From Winogradskyella forsetii (GTDB lineage: Bacteria; Bacteroidota; Bacteroidia; Flavobacteriales; Flavobacteriaceae), in NCBI RefSeq assembly GCF_013394595.1, contig NZ_CP053348.1, forward strand, positions 3,444,501 through 3,508,500: a DNA stretch of 64,000 bases, in the 5' to 3' direction. Both the position numbers and the translations under genes were made by a program. Each line of letters opens with the position of its first letter. Within the stretch, counting starts at the first letter, position 1. Under the pieces are notes generated by a model, which saw nothing but the letters and a program-made list of their open reading frames with translations, ran no database searches and had not been told where the DNA came from. Below are positions 57,088 through 64,000 of this stretch, piece by piece.

Positions 57088-59175
57088 TTATGCTACAACT
57101 TGTGCGTCTCTAAACGCTCTTACTTTTTCTAAGAATTGTTGTGCTGTATTTATATAATTGCTCGCAAAATCTTCGGTTGGCGGAAACACCTTTATTTGAT
57201 AAATTAGATCCGAAAATGAGGTTCCTAAATCTATTCTTTTGGTTTCCACAAAAAGTTCATCAAACTGTTTAATGATACCAGCTTGTGTATTTGTTTTGAT
57301 GTCTTCTGAAAGTAAAATGGCTTTTGCAGAATTTACCATAGAACGATAAGCTTCGTAAATGGCACCTGAATATACTTTATTGTTGTAAGCCTCTTTCGCT
57401 TCTTCAATTTTTTCGTCACTTTCCAAGAAAAGTGTCGCGATTAAATCGATGACTACACCAGCACATTCACCAATTCCGATGGCTTTTACGTACTTTTCTT
57501 CTGTTCCCCAATCAATAAAATCTTCTTGGGTCAAATTTTCAATATCTGATAAATCGGTTAGTAATTGATAAAAATACTTTTCGCCTTGTGCTTTGTAATA
57601 ATCCACAAACAATTTGCCTTCGGCATTTGTTTCAAAATCATTTAAGATTCTACGTAATGCTTCTGGTCCTCTTCTACTCGGTACTTTAACTACTTTATCT
57701 GCGAAATAGGCGTTTCCATTTCCTAAATTTCCACCACCTAGAAGCACTTGAAGTGCAGGCGCAACTAATTTATCTTTAGTTCTTATAGACATGCCTTGAA
57801 ATCCAATGTCAGCCATATTGTGCTGTCCACAAGCATTCATACAACCACTAATTTTTATGACTAAATCATTGTTTTCTAAATATTGTGGATATTCTGCTTT
57901 GATGACACGCTCCAACTCTTCAGCAATTCCTGTACTACTAGAAATTCCTAAATTACACGTATCAGTTCCTGGGCATGCGGTAATATCTACAGCTTTATTA
58001 TAACCCGCTTCAACAAAACCTAACTTTTCCAATTCGGTGTAGAAAAAAGGCAATAAATCTTCCTTTATAAAAGGAATTAATATATTTTGTCTTAAGCTCA
58101 ATCTTATTTCTCCTGCAGCATACTGCTCAACTAAATCTGCTAATAAACGGGCTTTGTCCGTGTAGAAGTCGCCTAACAAAACCTTAATACCAATGGCAAC
58201 ATATCCTTCTTGTTTTTGAGGAATTATATTGGTTGATTTCCATAAATTATAAGCCTTAGTGTCTTGGATCTCTACTTTTGGTACAGATACTGAAACTGGT
58301 GTTGAAGCCGTATAGTTAGATGCATCTATCGCAACGGTTTTTAACGCTATTGCATTTTGTTCTTCTTGAACCAATGCCTTAAATGCCTCTAATCCAATAT
58401 CTTTTAATAAGAATTTGAGTCGTGCTTTGGCTCTACTTTTTCGTTCGCCATAGCGATCAAAAACTCTTAGAACCCCTTCCATGACAGGAATAATTTTATC
58501 TGCTGGCAAAAATTCATAAAACAAATCGGCATGTCTTGGCTGCGAGCCTAAACCTCCACCCAGCATGACTTTGAAGCCTTTAATGCCATTTTCAATTTTA
58601 GCAATAAAACCCAAATCGTGCATGTAGGACAAACCTGTATCTTCATCAGATGCCGAAAAAGATACTTTGAATTTTCTACCCATTTCTTGGCAAACTGCGT
58701 TTCTTAAAAAGAACCTGAATAAGGCATCCGCATAAGGCGACACATCGAAGGGTTCGTTAATATCAATACCAGCAGTTTCACTTGCAGTGACATTTCTTAC
58801 GGTATTCCCACAAGCTTCCCTGATGGTAACCCCATCTCGTTCTAATTCTGCCCAAAGTTCTGGCGTTCGGTTTAAATCCACATAATGAATTTGAATATCT
58901 TGTCTCGTGGTTATATGCAAACGACCTCGTGAGTATTCGTCTGAAACTTCCGCGATACGTCTCAACTGATGACTCAAAACCTTGCCGTAAGGCAATTTGA
59001 TTCTAATCATTTGTACGCCTTCTTGTCGCTGTCCATAAATACCCCTTGCTAAACGCAGACTTCGAAATTTTTCTTCATCCACACGTCCATTGTTGAATAG
59101 CTCAATTTTATTGGCTAAATCAAGGATATCCTTTTCTACTACTGGATTTTCTAATTCTGTTCTAAAACTTTGCAT
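57088..59175 (-). CDS. Siroheme-dependent sulfite reductase with C-terminal HEPN-like extension
   Basis: 695 residues. Residues 1-510 are a sulfite/nitrite reductase hemoprotein: the two ferredoxin-like halves (SHQLRRIAEVSDEYSRGRLHITTRQDIQIHY) and the [4Fe-4S]-siroheme ligands CPGTDTC and SGCMNACGQH. The neighbours (cobA, cysH, cysE) favour sulfite. Residues about 515-695 are an added helical region (LSDIENLTQEDFIDWG, VYSGAIYEAYRSMVNSAKAILL) that resembles HEPN helices; proteins of this type are often named HEPN-domain proteins. The extension may help with electron transfer or assembly; its role is unknown. Confidence 0.88.
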   Translation of the reverse strand: MQSFRTELENPVVEKDILDLANKIELFNNGRVDEEKFRSLRLARGIYGQRQEGVQMIRIKLPYGKVLSHQLRRIAEVSDEYSRGRLHITTRQDIQIHYVDLNRTPELWAELERDGVTIREACGNTVRNVTASETAGIDINEPFDVSPYADALFRFFLRNAVCQEMGRKFKVSFSASDEDTGLSYMHDLGFIAKIENGIKGFKVMLGGGLGSQPRHADLFYEFLPADKIIPVMEGVLRVFDRYGERKSRAKARLKFLLKDIGLEAFKALVQEEQNAIALKTVAIDASNYTASTPVSVSVPKVEIQDTKAYNLWKSTNIIPQKQEGYVAIGIKVLLGDFYTDKARLLADLVEQYAAGEIRLSLRQNILIPFIKEDLLPFFYTELEKLGFVEAGYNKAVDITACPGTDTCNLGISSSTGIAEELERVIKAEYPQYLENNDLVIKISGCMNACGQHNMADIGFQGMSIRTKDKLVAPALQVLLGGGNLGNGNAYFADKVVKVPSRRGPEALRRILNDFETNAEGKLFVDYYKAQGEKYFYQLLTDLSDIENLTQEDFIDWGTEEKYVKAIGIGECAGVVIDLIATLFLESDEKIEEAKEAYNNKVYSGAIYEAYRSMVNSAKAILLSEDIKTNTQAGIIKQFDELFVETKRIDLGTSFSDLIYQIKVFPPTEDFASNYINTAQQFLEKVRAFRDAQVVA

Positions 59176-59250
59176 TACTAAAGCCCCTTCTAACTTCCCC
59201 AGAGGGGAAGAACTCTTACTCGGGCGAAGTAAGGATTTTGTTATTAATAA

Positions 59251-59871
59251 TTATTGAAAGTGTATACCACATTCTCTATTAAGCAGTGCTTTTATTGGGT
59301 CGAAATAATAGTGGTTTTTTGTTAACTTATTATCCTCTATATATTGATCTAAATCGGTATCGCTCCAATAATAAAATGGACTCACTTTAAGAATGCCATC
59401 TTTACTATAACTTAAAATATCTTTCTTGTCTCTATATTCGGTTTGCCTTACCCTAATATTAGTAAACCAGATATCAGGATTTTGCTCTTTTAAGGCGCGT
59501 CTAAACGGTTCTAGCTTTACGGCTTCAGAAAAAACGGCATGATTGTCGTCCTCTAAACTCGGCAATCCTATTGTGGCGTCAATTTCTTCTTTAGTGTATA
59601 AACTTTGATATTTAAAAATATTGAGGTTATATTTTTTTATGAGACTGGAAGCATGTGCGTAAGTGCTAGGCTGATTGTATAAGGTATCGCACCAAACCAC
59701 TTTAATATCCTTATCCAGTTTAGACATTGTGCTTAGCAACACCGAAGAGTATATCCCGAAACTTGTGGTCACAATTTTATTGTCAGACAATTTTAAAGCC
59801 CATGTTGCTATTTCAATAGGCGTTTTATCTCTTAATTTTTTGTTCCAAAAATCAATATCTATGTTTATCAT
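59251..59871 (-). CDS. cysH: Phosphoadenylyl-sulfate reductase
   Basis: 206 residues. Reduces PAPS (or APS) to sulfite. The PP-loop is VTTSFGIYSSVLL; later FTNIRVRQTEYRD; the catalytic cysteine lies in the C-terminal ECGIH motif (NRECGIHFQ). The paired cysteines that hold an iron-sulfur cluster in APS reductases (CC..CxxC) are absent, so it is the thioredoxin-dependent PAPS type. It is shorter than the 244 of E. coli. cysD and cysN, the sulfurylase, are not next to it. Confidence 0.9.
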   Translation of the reverse strand: MINIDIDFWNKKLRDKTPIEIATWALKLSDNKIVTTSFGIYSSVLLSTMSKLDKDIKVVWCDTLYNQPSTYAHASSLIKKYNLNIFKYQSLYTKEEIDATIGLPSLEDDNHAVFSEAVKLEPFRRALKEQNPDIWFTNIRVRQTEYRDKKDILSYSKDGILKVSPFYYWSDTDLDQYIEDNKLTKNHYYFDPIKALLNRECGIHFQ

Positions 59872-59897
59872 TTACTCAATTTTATAAATCCTTTTAC

Positions 59898-59928
59898 CCT
59901 ATCGACTTAATAGGATAATACAAACATA
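59898..59928 (-). promoter_or_regulatory. cysH promoter with overlapping short palindrome
   Basis: Minus-strand TATGTTTG (59921-59928) is a perfect -7 box, about 50 bases before ATG 59871. CCTAT-n7-ATAGG (59898-59914) covers the expected start of transcription and could be the operator for the Rrf2 regulator encoded just upstream. The palindrome is short, so this is tentative. The rest of the gap to 60151 shows nothing clear. Confidence 0.45.
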
Positions 59929-60151
59929 GGACTTTTATTTAAATGAAGCACCTAATAATTCGTAAAAAATAAGCGTGGAAATTTGAGAATCTAATAATTA
60001 TACCCAACGAAAATCAAAATGAATACCGATAAAATTGAAGCGATTGTCTATTTGAAATTCACCAACAACCTAAGAATAGTGTATAATCAAGTCAAAAATT
60101 AATTTTGAAATAGAAAAGAAAAAAACACGGTTTCCATCTGATATATTCTAT

Positions 60152-60568
60152 TTATTTTGAACTCGATAAATCAGCCAAAGTGGTATTGCGGAAAATTTCA
60201 AGGGTATTATCACGAACTTCAATCATTAATTTATGTACAGCACAAGCGGTCTCATCCGGACAATCATCACACTTTTCATAAAAATTGAGGCTCACACAAG
60301 GCACCATGGCTATGGGTCCTTCTAATAGTCGCATAACTGTGGTCATTGGAATATCCTTTGGATCTTTCAGCAAATAATAGCCACCTCCTTTACCTTTTTT
60401 AGAGCCTAAAAGTCCATTTTTTCTTAAAGTCAACAATATACTTTCCAGAAATTTTTGAGAAATATTTTCAGATTTTGATATTGAAGAAATTTGAACAGGA
60501 GTACGTTCCTCCTGTCTTGCCAAGTACACCAAGGCTTTTATTCCGTATTTTGTTTTCTTTGAAAGCAT
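60152..60568 (-). CDS. Rrf2 family transcriptional regulator
   Basis: 138 residues. The winged helix-turn-helix is MLSKKTKYGIKALVYLARQ, VQISSISKSENISQKFLESILLTLRKNGLLGSKKGKGGGYYL. Cysteines in VPCVSLNFYEKCDDCPDETACAVHK could hold a [2Fe-2S] cluster or sense the redox state, as in IscR/CymR-type members. It lies upstream of cysH on the same strand, so control of sulfur assimilation (as CymR does in Firmicutes) is likely. Confidence 0.88.
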   Translation of the reverse strand: MLSKKTKYGIKALVYLARQEERTPVQISSISKSENISQKFLESILLTLRKNGLLGSKKGKGGGYYLLKDPKDIPMTTVMRLLEGPIAMVPCVSLNFYEKCDDCPDETACAVHKLMIEVRDNTLEIFRNTTLADLSSSK

Positions 60569-60832
60569 TATGCTATTATAGCTATTTTAGAACAGATGTA
60601 CTAATTTGTAGTTTGCTTTTTTTCTAAAGCGCCCACACCATGGGTAATATTATATTTTTACAAAAATAAGACCTAAAGGTCGCAGAAACCTAAAAATTTC
60701 CGATTAGACGCAGAAATAACTCTTCATTTCTCTTTACTTATTTAGAGTTTTTTTATTACTGGTCAGAACTATGAGGATAAAATATTAAATCATAAAAAGA
60801 TGAATATAAAATTACATTCCATATAATTTTTC

Positions 60833-60840
60833 TACTTTTG
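60833..60840 (+). promoter_or_regulatory. metK promoter -7 box
   Basis: TACTTTTG, a perfect TAnnTTTG. Transcription would start near 60847, just before the riboswitch P1 stem, and give a leader of about 190 bases. The rest of the gap 60569-60830 shows no gene. Confidence 0.6.
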
Positions 60841-60855
60841 TACCTTCAAAAGATA

Positions 60856-60962
60856 AGAGGAAAAATTTGATCTGATTGCAACCTCTCGTGCTGAATTTAT
60901 TTCAGTACCTGTTCACAAGAACAGATCCTGAAATCAATTCAGGATAAAAAATGCTAAAGCAG
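60856..60962 (+). ncRNA. SAM-II-type riboswitch in the metK leader
   Basis: P1 is AGAGG (60856-60860) with CCTCT (60882-60886). The loop between them, ATTTGATCTGATTGCAA, and the downstream AAAAAATGCTAAAGCAG (60946-60962) match the SAM-II core (loop ATTT...TTGCAA, then ..GCTAAA..). CTG (60872-60874) can pair with CAG (60960-60962) as part of the pseudoknot. The linker between P1 and the second core segment is about 60 bases, as in long-loop SAM-II variants. Binding SAM would lower metK expression. Confidence 0.72.
60888..60945 (+). repeat. Repeat-derived hairpins in the riboswitch loop
   Basis: Three hairpins in a row: GTGCTGAA/TTCAGTAC (one G-U); CTGTTC-ACAA-GAACAG; and ATCCTGAA-n5-TTCAGGAT (60925-60945). 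The last has the same arms as the intergenic hairpin at 7221-7241, so the loop appears to hold dispersed repeats. Confidence 0.65.
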
Positions 60963-61039
60963 TAAGTTTAGGACTTCTCTAGCGACCCAGCAATCTCAAG
61001 TTTTTTCATAATAATCATAACCTAAAAATAATAGGAATT

Positions 61040-62293
61040 ATGCCATATTTATTTACTTCGGAAAGTGTTTCTGAAGGCCATCCAGACAAAGTTGCAGATC
61101 AAATTAGTGATGCTTTAATCGATAATTTTTTAGCTTTTGATCCTGAATCTAAAGTAGCGTGTGAAACGTTAGTCACCACAGGGCAAGTCGTACTTGCTGG
61201 CGAAGTAAAATCCAACACCTATTTAGATGTACAAAAAATTGCCAGAGATACCATAAACAAAATAGGCTACACTAAAAGTGCTTATATGTTTGACGGCAAT
61301 TCTTGTGGTGTTTTTTCTGCCATTCACGAACAATCGGAAGAGATTAATCGTGGTGTAGATAGAGCCACAAAAGAAGAACAAGGTGCTGGTGACCAAGGTA
61401 TGATGTTTGGTTACGCAACCAATGAAACCGAGAATTTTATGCCTTTGGCTTTAGATTTATCGCACAGTATCTTAAAGGAGTTGGCAGAATTACGTCGTGA
61501 CAATAAGGATATTACCTATTTGAGACCTGATTCTAAAAGTCAGGTAACTATTGAATACAGTGATGATAATGTGCCACAACGCATCGATTCTATCGTAGTC
61601 TCTACACAGCATGATGAGTTTGATACCGATGATGATATGTTGGCTAAAATTAGAAAAGATATCATTGGGATATTAATTCCTAGAGTCATTGCTAAGTTGC
61701 CAGAACATATTCAAGACTTATTCAACGACGATATTACGTATCACATCAACCCAACAGGAAAGTTTGTTATTGGCGGACCACATGGAGATACGGGTTTAAC
61801 CGGTCGTAAAATTATTGTTGATACTTATGGTGGAAAAGGCGCACATGGTGGAGGTGCATTTTCAGGAAAAGATCCAAGTAAAGTAGATCGTAGTGCAGCA
61901 TATGCCACACGACATATCGCCAAAAATTTAGTTGCTGCAGGATTATGTGACGAAATTTTGGTACAGGTCTCTTACGCTATTGGTGTTGTAAAACCGATGG
62001 CCATATTTGTTGATACTTATGGTACTTGCCATTTTAATTTAACCGATGGCGAAATTGCAAAAACAGTTGAAAAATTATTTGATATGCGTCCTGCTGCTAT
62101 AGAAAGTCGTCTAAAATTAAGACAACCAATGTATAGCGAAACAGCGGCTTATGGTCATATGGGAAGACAACATGAAGTGGTAAGCAAATCATTTCAACAA
62201 CCCAATGGAGAGTCTATTACATTAGATGTAGAGTTGTTTACTTGGGAAAAGTTGGATTATGTAGATAAAGTGAAAGCTGCTTTTGAAATTTAG
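61040..62293 (+). CDS. metK: S-adenosylmethionine synthase
   Basis: 417 residues, the length usual in Bacteroidetes. Makes SAM from methionine and ATP. Signatures: [64 protein letters not shown] and the loop [19 protein letters not shown]. All ATP-, methionine- and metal-binding residues seem present. Controlled by the riboswitch upstream; a strong terminator follows. Confidence 0.97.
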   Translation: MPYLFTSESVSEGHPDKVADQISDALIDNFLAFDPESKVACETLVTTGQVVLAGEVKSNTYLDVQKIARDTINKIGYTKSAYMFDGNSCGVFSAIHEQSEEINRGVDRATKEEQGAGDQGMMFGYATNETENFMPLALDLSHSILKELAELRRDNKDITYLRPDSKSQVTIEYSDDNVPQRIDSIVVSTQHDEFDTDDDMLAKIRKDIIGILIPRVIAKLPEHIQDLFNDDITYHINPTGKFVIGGPHGDTGLTGRKIIVDTYGGKGAHGGGAFSGKDPSKVDRSAAYATRHIAKNLVAAGLCDEILVQVSYAIGVVKPMAIFVDTYGTCHFNLTDGEIAKTVEKLFDMRPAAIESRLKLRQPMYSETAAYGHMGRQHEVVSKSFQQPNGESITLDVELFTWEKLDYVDKVKAAFEI

Positions 62294-62315
62294 TAAAATT
62301 CATAAATTGTATATT

Positions 62316-62358
62316 AAAAAACACCCTAACTGTAATTGCAGTTAGGGTGTTTTTTTTT
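62316..62358. terminator. Bidirectional intrinsic terminator
   Basis: Stem ACACCCTAACTG / CAGTTAGGGTGT (62321-62350) with a 6-base loop, A-run before and T-run after. Between the converging metK and M1 peptidase genes. Confidence 0.92.
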
Positions 62359-62375
62359 AGAATAGTTTACACAAA

Positions 62376-64000
62376 TTATTCTTCGACTAAACTAATACTT
62401 TTTATATTATCCTTATATACACGGTCTATCAATATATGCCTAGGATCTATTGCGGCTTTAATAGGCAAGGAATCGAGTTGCATAGTAATCGACGTGTTTT
62501 CATTATTGAACTTTACACGTTTTTGACTGTACAATCGTTTTTCGTCTTCGTCCATAAAGAAACCGACATCAATCCAATCATTGATCGCAGTTTTGGTTTC
62601 ATTCCCAATACTGTCCGATTTTATTTTGGAACTTTCAATTTCTAAGGTTAATTCATATTTTCCATTATCTAATTTTTTGTAATTCGCTTCTTTTAAGCGG
62701 TTATCATATAAAGTAATTTCTTTAAACCAATCTGTAATTAGGTATTGCAAAGAATCTGGAACTTGAGGCTCTAAATGTCTTATGAAATCCAAAGATGTTG
62801 GATATGGCGGTTTTTTATAGCGATACTCTTCTAAGAAATTTTTCATTGCCAAGTTAACTTTGTCCTCTCCAATATAATCTTGAAGCGCATACAGTATTGT
62901 ACTCCCTTTTCCATAATGAATATAGCCTTGGTTTTCCACTTTATATAAAGGCAACTCTTTTTCACGTTCACCACTTCGTCCTCTTAAATAACGATCATGA
63001 TCGTACTTAATAAACTGACGCATTTTCATTGGATTTTCTGTGATTTTTTTAAGTGTCATTAACGACGAATATTCCGCAAAACTTTCACTCATCATAGTGC
63101 CACCTTGCATATTAGCACCGATTACTTGGTGTGCCCACCATTGATGACCCATTTCGTGGGCAATTACAGCATCGACAACATTGTTCTCGGTTTCATCTTC
63201 AAGATTAATTACAAATCCAATGGCTTCAGAATAAGGCATGGTCCCTGGGAAAGCTTGAGCAAAAGAAGCGTATCTTGGGAATTCAATGATTCTGCATTGT
63301 TTATGAAAATAAGGCCCAAAATTTTCGGTATAATAGGCTAATGAACGCTCCACGGCATCTAACATCATATCAACATTCTCAGGATGTTTTTCATCATAAT
63401 AGATTTCAATATCAATTCCGTTCCATCTGCGTTTTTTAATCTCATAGTCCGCTGACATAAAAGAATAAAAGTTCAATGACGGCGTATCCGTTTTATAATG
63501 GTAATAGTTTCTACCATTTTCTTCCCATTGTTTAATCAAAGAGCCAGGAGCGATAGCCGTTTGCTCTTTTATCGTAGATATAATGGTTTCAACATTGATA
63601 AAATCTGATTGTCCGTTGTTTATATAATTTCTATGGTGCAATTCGCTTATTTCCGAAGTTAACTCTGGCGTACGATCTTTGGGCGGAAGATCATATTTTT
63701 TTCGTTTATTTTTATCCGTAATTTCATAACTCTCGTTATAACCCATTGTTGGTAAAATTTCTCCGTTGTTAAAAAACGTACCATTCTTAACAATCATAGT
63801 CGGACCACGACCATTTTCAAACCCTTTGGTAATAAATTTATTGTCTACTTTCATTACCAATTTTTCTCCAGGCTCTAAAGGTGGATTCAATTGGTATATA
63901 GTGTATAAATAAGTTGTGTCTTTATAAACCGGTTGCGCATTCGGAATATTTAATTTTGTATTCCAACCTTCAGCAATAAAAAAGTGAAGTGAATCAATAG
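62376..64000 (-). CDS. M1 family metallopeptidase, C-terminal part
   Basis: The frame is open to the right window edge; about 541 C-terminal residues are visible. The zinc site is VIAHEMGHQWWAHQV with the third ligand Glu 18 residues later (MSESFAEYSSL), as in M1 aminopeptidases. A GxMxN-type exopeptidase motif is not clearly seen in the visible part. In Bacteroidetes a similar C-terminal peptidase is often fused to an ABC-permease-like membrane part of about 600 residues; whether that is so here lies outside the window. The visible sequence has no signal peptide since its start is missing. Confidence 0.85.
   Translation of the reverse strand, partial: IDSLHFFIAEGWNTKLNIPNAQPVYKDTTYLYTIYQLNPPLEPGEKLVMKVDNKFITKGFENGRGPTMIVKNGTFFNNGEILPTMGYNESYEITDKNKRKKYDLPPKDRTPELTSEISELHHRNYINNGQSDFINVETIISTIKEQTAIAPGSLIKQWEENGRNYYHYKTDTPSLNFYSFMSADYEIKKRRWNGIDIEIYYDEKHPENVDMMLDAVERSLAYYTENFGPYFHKQCRIIEFPRYASFAQAFPGTMPYSEAIGFVINLEDETENNVVDAVIAHEMGHQWWAHQVIGANMQGGTMMSESFAEYSSLMTLKKITENPMKMRQFIKYDHDRYLRGRSGEREKELPLYKVENQGYIHYGKGSTILYALQDYIGEDKVNLAMKNFLEEYRYKKPPYPTSLDFIRHLEPQVPDSLQYLITDWFKEITLYDNRLKEANYKKLDNGKYELTLEIESSKIKSDSIGNETKTAINDWIDVGFFMDEDEKRLYSQKRVKFNNENTSITMQLDSLPIKAAIDPRHILIDRVYKDNIKSISLVEE

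Noticed and set aside
60984..60995. Alternative pairing of GCAATC with GATTGC in the riboswitch as an anti-structure
   Set aside because: GATTGC (60874-60879) and GCAATC (60990-60995) are complementary, but six base pairs over this distance are weak evidence and the second segment resembles a repeat end.
1..64000. Insertion sequences, prophage, toxin-antitoxin or defence genes
   Set aside because: All complete frames were read for transposase, integrase, phage, nuclease and toxin motifs and none was found. The mobile signals are limited to short repeats.

Overview
The window comes from a marine-type member of the Flavobacteriaceae (Bacteroidetes). The evidence is AT-rich DNA with Bacteroidetes promoter boxes (TTG ... 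TAnnTTTG) and few Shine-Dalgarno sites. Gliding gene gldA, a T9SS sorting-domain protein, paired DUF3857 proteins, a DAHP synthase/chorismate mutase fusion and dispersed flavobacterial intergenic palindromes point the same way. No tRNA, rRNA, insertion sequence, phage gene or CRISPR array was recognised.

Layout. (1) 1-3.6 kb: three tandem paralogues of an unrecognised secreted protein (one cut by the window edge), a DUF4230 protein and a rhodanese. (2) 3.6-24.4 kb: a phenylacetate (paa) catabolic island. It has a TetR regulator with a palindromic operator, then paaE-A-B-C-D-G, a PLP dehydratase, paaH-I, a zinc metallopeptidase, paaJ-Z-F-Y, a divergent Lrp/AsnC regulator, and a 2-oxoacid dehydrogenase E2, a class IV aminotransferase and a fused E1. 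No paaK ligase is present; the aminotransferase and dehydrogenase could feed the pathway with phenylacetyl-CoA made from phenylalanine. (3) 24.4-28.1 kb: sigma factor, membrane anti-sigma-like protein and beta-barrel, plus a polyprenyl synthase. (4) 28.2-42 kb: a T9SS cargo protein, rlmN (with a 12-copy 8-bp repeat against its promoter), queA, aroA, MazG-like, two DUF3857 proteins, dtd, rsgA and pfkA. (5) 42.2-46.7 kb: a Phe/Tyr biosynthetic operon (pheA, aminotransferase, tyrA, DAHP synthase-chorismate mutase). It is preceded by an apparent ribosome-mediated attenuator with a 16-residue leader peptide, half of it aromatic. (6) 46.8-51.3 kb: gldA, pta, ackA. (7) 51.3-60.6 kb: a GIN lipoprotein, a PagL-like protein and sulfur assimilation genes (cysM, cysE, a reductase, cobA, a sulfite reductase with a C-terminal extension, cysH, Rrf2 regulator). 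(8) 60.8-64 kb: metK behind a SAM-II-type riboswitch, and part of an M1 peptidase.

Two themes stand out. First, amino-acid RNA regulation: the pheA attenuator and the metK riboswitch. Second, intergenic palindromic repeats fill nearly every gap of the paa island. Repeat-like sequence also lies in frame inside paaA, the E2 and E1 genes, the sigma factor and aroA, and inside the large loop of the riboswitch.

All calls come from reading the sequence and recalling protein families; no database search was run. Start codons were moved where a repeat, promoter box or conserved N terminus argued against the longest reading frame.
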